Assembly: GCF_042654525.1 (NCBI RefSeq)
Contig: NZ_JBHSGP010000014.1
Span: 806,001 to 870,000, forward strand
Source of the DNA: Geojedonia litorea
GTDB lineage: Bacteria; Bacteroidota; Bacteroidia; Flavobacteriales; Flavobacteriaceae
Length of the DNA stretch: 64,000 bases
Direction: 5' to 3'
The translations under genes were made by a program, and so were the position numbers. This document shows, piece by piece, positions 36,367-46,235 of the stretch (position 1 is its first letter; each line of letters begins with the position of its first letter). The notes under the pieces are model-generated. The model was given only the letters and a program-made list of their open reading frames with translations. It searched no databases and was not told where the DNA came from.

Positions 36367-37280
36367 TATTTCAATGCATTAACAATGGTGTTTACATTAT
36401 ATCTAAACATGCCAATATATTCGCCTTCAACAGTTCCCGGATTTCCAAGCGCATCTGAATACAAAGTGCCGCCAATTTCTACTTGATGGCCTTTTGAGTT
36501 TACAGCTGCTTGTAAAGCTTCGATTGTGCGTCTTGGCACAGAGCTTTCAATGAAAATGGCTTTTACTTGTTTTTCAATAATGAAAGCAGCAAGCCTTTGT
36601 ACATCTTGAACACCGGCTTCTGTGGCCGTAGATAAACCTTGTAAACCAACTACTTCAAAATCGAAGGCTTTTCCGAAGTAATTAAAAGCATCATGTGCGG
36701 TAACCAATATGCGTTGATCTTTTGGAAGTGTTTCAACAATTTTAAAAAGGTCTTCCTTTAAATTATATAACTCACTTTGATAACTCTTCCAATTAGTTTC
36801 AAGAGTTTGAGTATGTTCGGGTAAAGCCTCTTTTAGAATTTCGGTAACATATTCTCCTGCCAAAACCCAATAGTCAACATTAAACCAAATATGTGGATCA
36901 TAATTTGAAGCAAAATATTCAGATCCAATAAGCGTGTTTTTATCTAGAGCATCAGAAACAGCTACTGTATGAATGTTTTGATGTTCCATTTTTTCAAATA
37001 CTTCTACCAATTTACCTTCTAAATGTAAACCATTGTAAAAAATAATATCGGCGTTAGCCAGTTTAGATACATCACCTTCGCTTGCTTTATATAGGTGCGG
37101 ATCAACACCACTACCCATAAGTCCTTGAATGTTTATGAGGTCTCCACCAATATTAGTTACCAAATCGGTAATCATTGAAGTTGTTGTAACTATATTTAGT
37201 TTGCCATTTTCACTTTTAGAAGCATTTTTACAACTAAAAAGCATAGTGGTTATACAGATTATTATGAGGTAATTTTTCAT
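36366..37280 (-). CDS. Metal ABC transporter substrate-binding lipoprotein (Mn/Zn, TroA/ZnuA family)
   Basis: 304 aa lipoprotein (LFSCKNASKSE). The metal-site ligands of the TroA cluster are in GSGVDPHLYKASEGDV (His), YDPHIWFNVDYW (His), ILVTAHDAFNYF (His), and the C-terminal LYSDALGN (Asp). No long His-rich loop is present, which leans to manganese rather than zinc, as does the adjacent DtxR-type regulator. It delivers the metal to the membrane permeases. Confidence 0.92.
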   Translation of the reverse strand: MKNYLIIICITTMLFSCKNASKSENGKLNIVTTTSMITDLVTNIGGDLINIQGLMGSGVDPHLYKASEGDVSKLANADIIFYNGLHLEGKLVEVFEKMEHQNIHTVAVSDALDKNTLIGSEYFASNYDPHIWFNVDYWVLAGEYVTEILKEALPEHTQTLETNWKSYQSELYNLKEDLFKIVETLPKDQRILVTAHDAFNYFGKAFDFEVVGLQGLSTATEAGVQDVQRLAAFIIEKQVKAIFIESSVPRRTIEALQAAVNSKGHQVEIGGTLYSDALGNPGTVEGEYIGMFRYNVNTIVNALK

Positions 37281-37284
37281 GATA

Positions 37285-38091
37285 TTAATTAGTTTTTGTT
37301 GGAATTCTAAAGCTTAAACCAGCACTTATAAGCAAGTCTTGTCCCTTGGTAATACTCGATCCCACAGTGGCATCGAGCTGAATATTGTTGGAGACTAAAT
37401 AAGTAAGCCCAGCATCCCAATAATGATTGGATGAATTATCTTCAGGTAAATCACCATATAGCTCTGCATAGGCTCCAAGCTTGTTGGTTATGCTTTGTCC
37501 GAAAGCAATGGTATACACATAAGCGATTTCTGGTGAATCGTCGCCCCAGGCAGCTCCAATATTATATGATAGGCTAGAGTTTTCGCTCAATGTATGTGCA
37601 AAAGCAAATCGAAAATCGGCGCCAGTAGTTTCTGGTCTATAATCTGTGCTGGCCGTAAATGGCAAATACAAGTGTCCTAGAAGTCCTATTTCAGGAAAAC
37701 ATCCTTGTTCAGAAGCGATACTAGTTTTGACTCCCAATAAAAGCGGATTAAAACCACTGGTAACATTATCTAGTTTGTTGCCATTTAATTTGGTAATGCC
37801 TTCAACAAAATCCCACCCAACGCGAAGTTCGAGGTTGTTTAATATTCCAATGCGAACAAGTGTTGTATTATAGGTGTAGTTTTCAGATTTAAGTCCATTT
37901 TCTTCATAAGTTTCATAAAAAGCGCCAGTTTCAACTTGGATAAATCCTTTAGGCATAACACTTGGAGATTCAGTGGCGTCTGGCCGGTCGGTAATTAAAG
38001 GTTCTAGAGGAGTGCTTTCTTGGGCATTGACTGTTAAATTTACTGCTAGTGCAAGTATGAATAATGTTTTAAGTGTGTTAGTTAATTTCAT
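37285..38091 (-). CDS. Outer-membrane-type transporter (phenol MetA-pathway family, PF13557-like)
   Basis: About 268 aa from the ATG at 38091, chosen because it begins a clean signal peptide (MKLTNTLKTLFILALAVNLTV); upstream ATGs at 38097 and 38121 overlap the regulator more. The mature protein alternates hydrophobic and polar residues as in a beta-barrel, with PLITDRPDATESPSVMPKGF at its start. This motif is common in putative Bacteroidota transporters. Its position inside the metal operon suggests an outer-membrane route or metal response, but this is inference. Confidence 0.7.
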   Translation of the reverse strand: MKLTNTLKTLFILALAVNLTVNAQESTPLEPLITDRPDATESPSVMPKGFIQVETGAFYETYEENGLKSENYTYNTTLVRIGILNNLELRVGWDFVEGITKLNGNKLDNVTSGFNPLLLGVKTSIASEQGCFPEIGLLGHLYLPFTASTDYRPETTGADFRFAFAHTLSENSSLSYNIGAAWGDDSPEIAYVYTIAFGQSITNKLGAYAELYGDLPEDNSSNHYWDAGLTYLVSNNIQLDATVGSSITKGQDLLISAGLSFRIPTKTN

Positions 38092-38737
38092 CGACATAAA
38101 TAATTTTTGTGAAATCTTCATTTAATAAAATAGTGTTATTGTTTATTGTAATTTGAGTCATTTTATTTTTAGCGAATTGCTTGGACACCAAAATTTGGTT
38201 GCCAAACTTTAATCCGTTTTGAGCACAAAAATCAAAGAATTCTTTATCATCACTCATTAATCTTGCTATGATATACAATTTGTTTTCTTGTGTATTTGAA
38301 AGCGGAATTGCTGTGTTTGTGGTGGTAATTTCTCCTTGGGCATTTGGAATTGGATCACCATGTGGGTCAAATTTTGGATTTCCTAAATACTCACTTATTT
38401 TATCTGCCAAAAAATCAGACGTTTCGTGTTCTAATGACTCTGCCTCACGATGTATTTCATGTAAGGACATGTCAAACAGTTTGTATAAAAATGATTCCCA
38501 AAGGCGGTGTTTCCTTACCACATTGAGAGCCATTTTTGTACCCTTATCGGTAAGTTGTAAGGCCTGATATTTTTCATAGTATAACAAATCCTTTGTCGCT
38601 AATTTTTTAGCCATATCTGTGGCTGCTGCATTTGAAATGCCCAGTTTTTTAGCTATGTTACCGGGTTTAGTGTCATTAATATCATGTTTATCATTCTTGT
38701 AAATGGCTTTTACAAAGTTTTCAATCGCTACTGACAT
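38078..38737 (-). CDS. DtxR/MntR-family metal-dependent repressor
   Basis: 219 aa. The N-terminal winged helix (GNIAKKLGISNAAATDMAKKL, YEKYQALQLTDKG) is followed by a metal-binding dimerisation domain with HRLWESFLYKLFDM, EIHREAESLEHETSDFLADK and the FDPHGDPIP motif, and a C-terminal FeoA-like domain (residues ~150-219). It is the first gene of the leftward operon and overlaps the barrel gene, so it probably autoregulates and controls Mn/Zn or Fe uptake in response to metal. Confidence 0.93.
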   Translation of the reverse strand: MSVAIENFVKAIYKNDKHDINDTKPGNIAKKLGISNAAATDMAKKLATKDLLYYEKYQALQLTDKGTKMALNVVRKHRLWESFLYKLFDMSLHEIHREAESLEHETSDFLADKISEYLGNPKFDPHGDPIPNAQGEITTTNTAIPLSNTQENKLYIIARLMSDDKEFFDFCAQNGLKFGNQILVSKQFAKNKMTQITINNNTILLNEDFTKIIYVDEIN

Positions 38738-38781
38738 TTTTAATTGCTTTAATTAATTTTTAAGCTTACTTAAATATTTTT

Positions 38782-38789
38782 CAAATATA
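38782..38789 (-). promoter_or_regulatory. Putative -7 promoter element of the metal importer operon
   Basis: The reverse strand reads TATATTTG, a TAnnTTTG match, 45 nt upstream of the regulator ATG. A DtxR-type operator would be expected here, but I find no convincing long dyad. Confidence 0.4.
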
Positions 38790-38853
38790 ACTAAAAAATT
38801 TAATTTAGGAAGAGATTTTATTAATTAGTAAATTCACCTTTTAATTTCAAAAC

Positions 38854-40893
38854 ATGACAATGATTCGATTTATCTCTGTTCTATTAATTTGTGTTTCTAC
38901 ACAAATGCTTTGGTCTCAAAATGAAAAAATAGCATTTCAACCTTTAGATGTTTTTCAATTAGAGTGGGCATCAGACCCACAAATTTCTCCTGATGGTACC
39001 CAAGTGGTTTACCGTCGTATGGGTTTTGATATTATGAAAGATAACTCAAAAGGTAATCTTTGGATTATAAATGCAGATGGCTCTTCTCATCGAAAATTAA
39101 CTTCGAGAGAAGTCAATGAATCACAAGCTAGTTGGTCACCAAATGGCGATAGAATTGCTTTTGTAAGTACAACCGATGAAGGTTCAGAAATTTATATGTA
39201 CTGGGTTTCTACGGGGCAAATCGCAAGAATATCACAATTGGAAAAATCACCAAGCGCGTTGACTTGGTCACCTAATGGTCATTATTTAGCGTTTACTATG
39301 TTTGTTTCAGAAAAGGCGCCAGTCATTGTTAAACTTCCTGAGAAGCCCGAAGGCGCTAAATGGAGTGAACCTGCTAGAATAACAGATAGATTGAAACACG
39401 AAGCTGACGGGAGTGGTTATATTGAGCCTGGATTTACACATATTTTTATCATTCCTGCCGAGGGTGGAACACCTAGGCAACTTACATCTGGTCGTTTCAA
39501 CCACAGCGGGAGTTTATCATTTTCATCTAACGGTGACGGGATTTATTTTTCTTCTAATAGAAATGAAAATTGGGAATATGAATTCAGAAATAGTGAAATA
39601 TATAAAGTAAATATAATTTCAAAAGAAATTAGTGTTCTTACTACCCAATCTGGGCCAGATTATGAGCCAAAGGTATCACCCGATGGTAAAACGATTGCAT
39701 TTTTATCATATCCTGATCAAGTTCAAGCTTATCAAGTTACCAAGTTATATACTATGAATGTTGATGGTAGCAATCGCAAAGTAATTTCTTCAAGTTTAGA
39801 TCGTGATGTTTCTGATATCACTTGGGATGCTGCAGGGAAAGGCCTCTATTTTTTATATGATGACAAAGGAAACACAAAAATTGCTCACATCAACTTAAAT
39901 GGAACTGTCAATAAACTTACCAATGATGTAGGAGGAACCACTATTGGAAGACCATATGCTTCAGGATCGTTTTCTGTTTCTAATAATGGAACAATAGTTT
40001 TTACACAATCACGTCCAGAATATCCTTCAGATTTGGCGATTTTGCCTCCAAAGCAGAATCAGTCCCAACTAATAACACGATTAAATGAAGATGTTCTAAA
40101 ATACCGAGAATTAGGAGAGACCGAAGAAGTTTGGTATAAATCTTCTTTTGATGGTAGGGATATTCAAGGCTGGATTGTAAAACCTCCTTTTTATGACGCG
40201 TCTAAATCTTATCCGCTTTTAGTTGAAAATCATGGCGGACCTATTTTAAATTATGGAGACAGGTTCACGGCAGAGATCCAATTGTACGCTGCCGAAGGTT
40301 ATATTGTGTTTTATCCAAATCCGAGAGGGAGTACCAGTTATGGTGAAGAATTTGGAAACTTATTGTTCAATAATTATCCAGGTCAAGATTATAATGATGT
40401 CATGGATGGTGTTGATTATTTAGTTGAAAAGGGGATTGCTGATAACAATAGGTTATTTGTCACTGGCGGAAGTGCTGGAGGAATTATGACCGCCTGGATG
40501 ATTGGTAAATCAAACCGTTTTAAAGCTGCTGTTGTAGTTAAACCTGTGATGAATTGGATAAGCAAAACCTTGGTTGCCGATAACTATTATGGTTATGCTG
40601 ATTCTCGATATCCTGGTCAGCCTTGGGAAAATTTTGAAACTTATTGGAAGTTCTCACCAATTTCTCTCGTAGGGAATATTGAAACACCAACTATGGTTAT
40701 GGTTGGAATGAACGATTTAAGAACTCCACCTAGCGAGGCTAAACAATTATATCATGCATTGAAATTGAGAAAAATTGAAACAGTTTTGGTAGAAATCCCT
40801 GGATCTTATCATAACATTGCGAGCAAACCCAGCAATTTAATCAGCAAAGTGGCACATACTTTAGCATGGTTTAAAACCTATAATAAGAAGTAA
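38854..40893 (+). CDS. S9-family prolyl oligopeptidase-type serine peptidase
   Basis: 679 aa with a signal peptide (FISVLLICVSTQMLWSQ). Residues ~30-420 are a WD40-like/TolB propeller (repeats such as QISPDGTQVVYRR, SWSPNGDRIAF, TWSPNGHYLAF, KVSPDGKTIAF). The catalytic alpha/beta-hydrolase domain has Ser in GGSAGGIMTAW, Asp in GMNDLRTPPSEA and His in PGSYHNIAS. It is an exported acyl-aminoacyl/dipeptidyl type peptidase. Confidence 0.93.
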   Translation: MTMIRFISVLLICVSTQMLWSQNEKIAFQPLDVFQLEWASDPQISPDGTQVVYRRMGFDIMKDNSKGNLWIINADGSSHRKLTSREVNESQASWSPNGDRIAFVSTTDEGSEIYMYWVSTGQIARISQLEKSPSALTWSPNGHYLAFTMFVSEKAPVIVKLPEKPEGAKWSEPARITDRLKHEADGSGYIEPGFTHIFIIPAEGGTPRQLTSGRFNHSGSLSFSSNGDGIYFSSNRNENWEYEFRNSEIYKVNIISKEISVLTTQSGPDYEPKVSPDGKTIAFLSYPDQVQAYQVTKLYTMNVDGSNRKVISSSLDRDVSDITWDAAGKGLYFLYDDKGNTKIAHINLNGTVNKLTNDVGGTTIGRPYASGSFSVSNNGTIVFTQSRPEYPSDLAILPPKQNQSQLITRLNEDVLKYRELGETEEVWYKSSFDGRDIQGWIVKPPFYDASKSYPLLVENHGGPILNYGDRFTAEIQLYAAEGYIVFYPNPRGSTSYGEEFGNLLFNNYPGQDYNDVMDGVDYLVEKGIADNNRLFVTGGSAGGIMTAWMIGKSNRFKAAVVVKPVMNWISKTLVADNYYGYADSRYPGQPWENFETYWKFSPISLVGNIETPTMVMVGMNDLRTPPSEAKQLYHALKLRKIETVLVEIPGSYHNIASKPSNLISKVAHTLAWFKTYNKK

Positions 40894-40896
40894 TTA

Positions 40897-41034
40897 TTAA
40901 TGACACCCACAGTTGTCATTACCACAACTTTTATTTTTCTTTTTGTTTGGATTCCAAATAAATTTAGTCACAATGAATCCAAGCGCTAGAATTAATGCGG
41001 TTATGGCAAATACGTTTTGAAGAAAAGGATTCAT
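40897..41034 (-). CDS. FeoB-associated Cys-rich membrane protein
   Basis: 45 aa. One TM helix (NVFAITALILALGFIVTKFIW), then a basic stretch of lysines and a Cys/His-rich tail CGNDNCGCH. Such tiny proteins regularly follow feoB in Bacteroidota (FeoB-associated Cys-rich family). It lies 15 nt after the feoB stop in the same direction, so it is the third gene of a FeoA-FeoB-Cys protein operon. It may act as an iron-binding accessory; this is inference. Confidence 0.85.
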   Translation of the reverse strand: MNPFLQNVFAITALILALGFIVTKFIWNPNKKKNKSCGNDNCGCH

Positions 41035-41049
41035 AGATACTGTGTTCTG

Positions 41050-43149
41050 TTATTTTAAAAGTTGAAAAGCAATTAAAGCTACAATATATGCAAAGGTACT
41101 CATTATAGTTAATTGTAGAATAGGCCATTTCCAGCTATTGGTTTCACGTTTAACAATGGCAAGTGTACTCATACATTGCATGGCAAATGCATAAAACAAC
41201 ATTAACGAAATACCAGAAGCAAAATTAAATAATGGCCCTCCTAAAATAGGATTGATTTCACCAGCCATTCTATTTTTTATGGTTTCTTCTTGATCGCTTC
41301 CAACACTATAAATAGTAGCGAGGGTTCCAACAAATACTTCTCTTGCTGCAAATGAACTCACTATGGCGATACCAATTTTCCAGTCATAGCCTAACGGACT
41401 GATTACAGGTTCTATGGCACGACCAGTTAATCCAATAAAAGAATGTTCAAGTTTATGAGAAGCTATTTTTTGCTGTAATTCTTCATCGCTTAAATTTTGA
41501 TGCTGAAATTCAGTTTTTACAATGTCTTCAGCATTATTAAAGTCTTCACCAGGACCAAATGATGCTAAAAACCATAATATAATAGAAATGGCTAAAATAA
41601 TTTTACCGGCTCCAAATACAAACGATTTAGTCTTTTCGATTACAGTGAGCGCCACATTTTTAAATAGCGGTAATTTGTAATTAGGCATTTCAACAACAAA
41701 AAAGGTTTTGCTTCTAATCTTAAGTACTTTATTTAAAATATATGCTGAACAAATAGCGGCTCCAAAACCAATCAAGTATAACAGCATGAGTGTAAGGGCT
41801 TGATAACCCAATCCAATTATGCGTCCTTCAGGAATAACCAATGAGATAATGATTAAATATACAGGAAGTCTAGCCGAACATGTCGTAAAGGGCGTAACTA
41901 AAATAGTAATTAAACGTTCTTTCCAACTTTCAATATTACGTGTTGCCATAATGGCTGGAATCGCACAGGCTGTTCCAGAGATAAGAGGGACAACACTTTT
42001 TCCGCTCAAACCAAAACGCCTCATCACACGATCCATCAAAAACACTACCCTACTCATATAACCGCTTTCTTCAAGTACGGAAATAAAGAGAAATAAAAAT
42101 GCAATTTGAGGGATGAAAATAACGATTCCACCTAATCCCGGAATAATTCCTTCGGCTAAAAGACTTGTAAATGTACCTTGTGGCATTGAATTTTTTACCC
42201 ATTCACTTAGTGAGGCAAAAATGCTGTCAATAAAATCCATTGGCACGCTTGACCAATCGTAAATCGCTTGAAAAATGGTCAATAAAATGACAAAGAAAAT
42301 AGCATAACCCCAAACTTTGTGGGTTAAAATTCTGTCTAATTTAATCCTTAAATCTTTGGCATTGGCAAGGTCTATGGATTGCCCTTTTTTTAGGGTGTCA
42401 TTTATAAATTGATAGCGTTTTATAGTTTCTTTTTGTTGTAATCGCTTAAGGTCTGCTTTAGATTTTGTTTTAAAATTAGCTACAGCTTCAATTTCATTTC
42501 TATCTGTTTTACCAAAGTTTACATCTTGAGTGATGACCAACCACAATTTATATAATAATTGATTTGGAAATGCTTTTTGAAGATTGTCGAAGTAAGGTTT
42601 GTCAATTTCTGATGCATTTAAACAAGGTTTAACCGATAGTTCTTTATAGTTAGCAATAAGCTCCTTCAATTCCTCAATTCCCTTATTTTTTCTGGTACTG
42701 GTGAGCGCAATTTTTGTTTCTAATCGCTCTTCTAAATAGGGGATGTCTAATGTAATTCCCTTGTAATTCATTCTGTCGGCCATGTTAATTACCAGAATAC
42801 ATGGGATTTCCAAATCTTTGATTTGGGTAAAAAGTAAAAGATTACGTTTAAGGTTTTCAACGTCGCTAATAACAATAGCAACATCAGGGAAATCTTTATC
42901 ATTCTTGTTTAAAAGCAATTCAATGACCACATTTTCATCAAGCGATGAAGCATTTAAACTATAAGTGCCGGGTAGATCTAAGATATGTGCTTTTACACCA
43001 CGGGGCAGTTTGCAAACACCTTCTTTTTTTTCAACTGTGATACCTGGATAATTTCCAACCTTTTGATTTAATCCAGTTAAGGCATTAAAAACAGAAGTTT
43101 TACCAGTATTGGGGTTTCCAATTAAAGCGACCTTGATTTGCTTACCCAT
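41050..43149 (-). CDS. feoB: Ferrous iron transporter FeoB
   Basis: 699 aa from ATG 43149, which overlaps the feoA stop by 8 nt (ATGGGTAA); the longer frame begins with TTG at 43161 and is less likely. N-terminal G protein: G1 GNPNTGKTS, G3 LDLPGTYSLN, G4 NMAD. Then the helical GDI linker and the Gate domains with repeated PLISGTACAIPAIMATRNI and FTTCSARLPVYLII motifs. It imports Fe(II) across the inner membrane. Confidence 0.96.
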   Translation of the reverse strand: MGKQIKVALIGNPNTGKTSVFNALTGLNQKVGNYPGITVEKKEGVCKLPRGVKAHILDLPGTYSLNASSLDENVVIELLLNKNDKDFPDVAIVISDVENLKRNLLLFTQIKDLEIPCILVINMADRMNYKGITLDIPYLEERLETKIALTSTRKNKGIEELKELIANYKELSVKPCLNASEIDKPYFDNLQKAFPNQLLYKLWLVITQDVNFGKTDRNEIEAVANFKTKSKADLKRLQQKETIKRYQFINDTLKKGQSIDLANAKDLRIKLDRILTHKVWGYAIFFVILLTIFQAIYDWSSVPMDFIDSIFASLSEWVKNSMPQGTFTSLLAEGIIPGLGGIVIFIPQIAFLFLFISVLEESGYMSRVVFLMDRVMRRFGLSGKSVVPLISGTACAIPAIMATRNIESWKERLITILVTPFTTCSARLPVYLIIISLVIPEGRIIGLGYQALTLMLLYLIGFGAAICSAYILNKVLKIRSKTFFVVEMPNYKLPLFKNVALTVIEKTKSFVFGAGKIILAISIILWFLASFGPGEDFNNAEDIVKTEFQHQNLSDEELQQKIASHKLEHSFIGLTGRAIEPVISPLGYDWKIGIAIVSSFAAREVFVGTLATIYSVGSDQEETIKNRMAGEINPILGGPLFNFASGISLMLFYAFAMQCMSTLAIVKRETNSWKWPILQLTIMSTFAYIVALIAFQLLK

Positions 43150-43375
43150 TGGTTTTTTCAATTATAATATGAAGTGCAGTCTCTTTTCTAATGGCCAAAT
43201 GAGCGCCATTAATATTTAAATACATTGGATCTGCAAAAGGAGCCACCTGTAACAACTCCACAAAATTACCAGGCAAACATCCCATTTCTAGGAGTTTTAA
43301 AGGCACATATATTGACGAAACATCAACAATAATGGCTCTTTCACCTCGTTTTAATTGTGCTAAAGTTGTTTGCAA
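43142..43375 (-). CDS. feoA: FeoA ferrous iron transport accessory protein
   Basis: 77 aa SH3-like FeoA protein: LAQLKRGERAIIVDV, LKLLEMGCLPGNFVELLQVA and LNINGAHLAIRKETALHI. It is the first gene of the Feo operon and overlaps feoB by 8 nt. Confidence 0.94.
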   Translation of the reverse strand: MQTTLAQLKRGERAIIVDVSSIYVPLKLLEMGCLPGNFVELLQVAPFADPMYLNINGAHLAIRKETALHIIIEKTNG

Positions 43376-43447
43376 GCTTATTTAGATTGATTTTAAAGAA
43401 GCAAAAATAAAGTAAAATTTCAGGGTAAAAAAATTGTAGCTAAAAAA

Positions 43448-44119
43448 CTATTGATATTCTTTTTTCAGGGTTTTGATATCTTCCAATAACCGTTCAATGT
43501 CTTCAGTTTTGGTGCCATCATAATAACCCCTTATTTGACGTTTTTTGTCAATCAGCATAAAATTTTCGGTATGGATCATGTCGTAAGCATCACCAGCACC
43601 ACTTGTCTTAACGGCTAAATAACTTTTTCTTGCGAGGTCATAAATTTGCTTTTTATCACCCGTAACCAAATTCCACTTTTTGTCAATAACACCTTTGTCT
43701 TTGGCATATTTTTTTAGAACGGGTACTGAATCAATTTCTGGAGTGACGGTATATGATAATAACAAAACTTCATCATCATTTAGAGTTTGATTTTGAATCT
43801 GATACATATGGTTGGTCATGATCGGGCAAATAGTTTGACAGGTTGTGAAAAAGAAATCGGCCACATAAATCTTATTTTCATAATTCTTTTCAGTGATAAT
43901 TTCACCATTTTGGTTAATGAGATTAAAATCAGAAATGGTATGGTATTTTCGCTTGTCGATCAATGAACTGTCAACCAATTCATAATTTACGTTGGCAGGT
44001 TGATAAATAGGAAGCGCCTTATCAACTTTCAAAATATTGTAGAAAATGGAAATAATGATGATCGAAAGAATTAAGAGTGCAATTCCAAAGTATTTGTAGT
44101 CTTTAAAAAAGGATAACAT
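43448..44119 (-). CDS. SCO1/SenC-family copper chaperone
   Basis: 223 aa with one N-terminal TM (FGIALLILSIIIISIFYNI). The thioredoxin-like periplasmic domain has the copper ligands CQTIC in FFTTCQTICPIMTNHMY (CxxxC) and a distal His in DMIHTENFML. SCO proteins deliver copper to the cytochrome oxidase CuA site. No oxidase gene is nearby in the window. Confidence 0.92.
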   Translation of the reverse strand: MLSFFKDYKYFGIALLILSIIIISIFYNILKVDKALPIYQPANVNYELVDSSLIDKRKYHTISDFNLINQNGEIITEKNYENKIYVADFFFTTCQTICPIMTNHMYQIQNQTLNDDEVLLLSYTVTPEIDSVPVLKKYAKDKGVIDKKWNLVTGDKKQIYDLARKSYLAVKTSGAGDAYDMIHTENFMLIDKKRQIRGYYDGTKTEDIERLLEDIKTLKKEYQ

Positions 44120-44222
44120 GCTAATTGTAATTTATCTTAACCGAAGATTTGAATGCAAAAATACAACACATTACTAATAAAAATGGTATTTTTAAGTTGC
44201 TATTGAAGAAAATTTGCCCAAA

Positions 44223-46157
44223 ATGAAATACTATCTATTCCTTTTTCTTTTTATAATGCCCTTAATCTTGATTGGTCAAGATTTTGAAAAAAGTATGAAG
44301 AGTATTCGAGAAGCTGAAGCCAAATCGGCACTAAAAAGGATGCTTTATAGGGCTAATATGAACACCGGCAATTATGATGTAAAATACCATCGTTTGGAGT
44401 TTAATGTTGATCCTTCTCAAGCTACAATTTCTGGGAATGTTACCACCTATTTTGAGGCAAAAGAAAATATGAATGAAATTACTTTTGACTTGGCTGATAA
44501 TATGACCGTATCACAGGTATTGCAGCGTGGAGTTCCACTAACTTATACTCAAAACAACAATGACGAACTTGTTATAACACTCCCAGCAAACCAAAGTCAA
44601 GGTGTTTTGGACTCTTTGACCATAAGTTATTCAGGAAATCCTGTCAGTTCTGGATTTGGCTCTTTTGAAGTTAATACCCATAACGGTGACCCTGTACTTT
44701 GGACGCTATCGGAACCTTATGGCGCTAAAGGCTGGTGGCCTTGTAAACAAGATTTGATTGACAAAATAGATTCTATTGATGTATTTATCACGGCACCTCA
44801 ATTTAATCCTTCAAACGAAGAATATATTGCCGTATCTAATGGTTTGGAACAAAGTCAAGTGATAAATGGAATGAATAAAACAACCCGTTTTAAACACAAG
44901 TACCCTATCCCGGCATATCTCATTGCCATTGCAGTAACTAATTATGAGGTGTATACTCATAATGTTCCAAACAATGGTAATCCTTTCGACATCGTAAATT
45001 ATGTATATCCCGAAAATTTAGCTTCTGCACAAGCGAGTACACCTGTTACGGTTGATATAATGAATTTATTTACTAATTTATTTGAAGAATATCCATTTGC
45101 CAATGAAAAGTATGGCCATGCCCAGTTTGGTTGGGGAGGAGGTATGGAACATACAACAGTTTCATTTATGGGCAGTTTTGGTGAAAATTTAATTGCGCAC
45201 GAATTGGCGCATCAATGGTTTGGTAATAAAATTACCTGCGGAAGCTGGAAAGACATCTGGTTAAACGAAGGTTTTGCCACTTACCTCTCTGGTCTTGCCC
45301 GCGAGCATTTAGTAATTAGTGGTGATTTTAAAACATGGAAGCAACAGCGCATTACTTCAATTACATCTCAACCCAACGGTTCTGTATATTTAACAGATAC
45401 TGATACGACTAATGTTTATAGAATTTTTGATCGTGAAATGAGTTATGACAAAGGTGCTATGGTTTTGCACATGTTACGTAAGAAAATTGGTGATACCGAT
45501 TTTTACCAAGGGCTTAAAAACTATTTAAGTGACCCCAATCATGCGTATGATTATGCAAAAACGGCAGATTTTATAGGAATAATGGAAACCACAAGTGGCC
45601 AAAACTTGACCGAATTTTTTAATGATTGGCTTTACAATCAAGGGTATCCAAGATATAACATTGTCTGGAATCAATCAGGAAATCAATTAAACACTTTAGT
45701 TTCTCAATCACAAAGCGATGCTTCAGTGTCATTCTTTGAAGTGGCACTTCCTATTAAAGTACATGGTACAATGGGAGAAGAATTGGATATAATACTCGAT
45801 AACACTTCAAATAATCAGGCGTTTTCTAATACTGTAAATTTCACAATTGCTTCTTTAGAGTTCGACCCCGAAGCTGATATAATTTCAAAAAACAATTCGG
45901 TAACATTAAGTTTAAACGGTTCCGAATTCGACACAAGCATTACGATTTATCCTAATCCATCAAATCAATTCTTCATGTTATATAAACCCGATAACTTAGA
46001 GGTTGAAGAGGTTAGTTTATTTAATATCCTGGGGCAGTTACTCTACAAAAGTTCATGGACTTCTCAAATAGACGTTTCTTCGTTTTCTACAGGCTTGATA
46101 TTTGCCCAATTTAAAACCAATCAGGGCATAATTAATAAATCGTTGTTAAAAAATTAG
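44223..46157 (+). CDS. M1-family aminopeptidase with type IX secretion sorting tail
   Basis: 644 aa from the ATG at 44223, which begins the signal peptide KYYLFLFLFIMPLILIG; the frame's TTG at 44214 is less likely. M1 metallopeptidase motifs: the GGGMEHTTVSFM exopeptidase loop and the HELAHQWFGNKITCG zinc site (HExxH), with the third ligand Glu in WLNEGFATYLS. The C-terminal ~80 residues (ITIYPNPSNQFFML ... QGIINKSLLKN) match the type A T9SS sorting domain, so the enzyme is exported across the outer membrane. Confidence 0.94.
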   Translation: MKYYLFLFLFIMPLILIGQDFEKSMKSIREAEAKSALKRMLYRANMNTGNYDVKYHRLEFNVDPSQATISGNVTTYFEAKENMNEITFDLADNMTVSQVLQRGVPLTYTQNNNDELVITLPANQSQGVLDSLTISYSGNPVSSGFGSFEVNTHNGDPVLWTLSEPYGAKGWWPCKQDLIDKIDSIDVFITAPQFNPSNEEYIAVSNGLEQSQVINGMNKTTRFKHKYPIPAYLIAIAVTNYEVYTHNVPNNGNPFDIVNYVYPENLASAQASTPVTVDIMNLFTNLFEEYPFANEKYGHAQFGWGGGMEHTTVSFMGSFGENLIAHELAHQWFGNKITCGSWKDIWLNEGFATYLSGLAREHLVISGDFKTWKQQRITSITSQPNGSVYLTDTDTTNVYRIFDREMSYDKGAMVLHMLRKKIGDTDFYQGLKNYLSDPNHAYDYAKTADFIGIMETTSGQNLTEFFNDWLYNQGYPRYNIVWNQSGNQLNTLVSQSQSDASVSFFEVALPIKVHGTMGEELDIILDNTSNNQAFSNTVNFTIASLEFDPEADIISKNNSVTLSLNGSEFDTSITIYPNPSNQFFMLYKPDNLEVEEVSLFNILGQLLYKSSWTSQIDVSSFSTGLIFAQFKTNQGIINKSLLKN

Positions 46158-46198
46158 TGAATAGAACCTAGATAGTTTTCTAAATGGCGGTAAAACAT

Positions 46199-46206
46199 TA
46201 CTTTTG
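46199..46206 (+). promoter_or_regulatory. Putative -7 promoter element of rseP
   Basis: TACTTTTG matches TAnnTTTG, 29 nt upstream of the rseP ATG. Confidence 0.45.
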
Positions 46207-46235
46207 TGCCCTATAATTTTTTTGACTAGATATAC

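Noticed and set aside
43150..43161. feoB start at TTG 43161
   Set aside because: ATG 43149 overlaps the feoA stop by 8 nt, the usual coupling, and starts at MGKQIKVALIGNPN.
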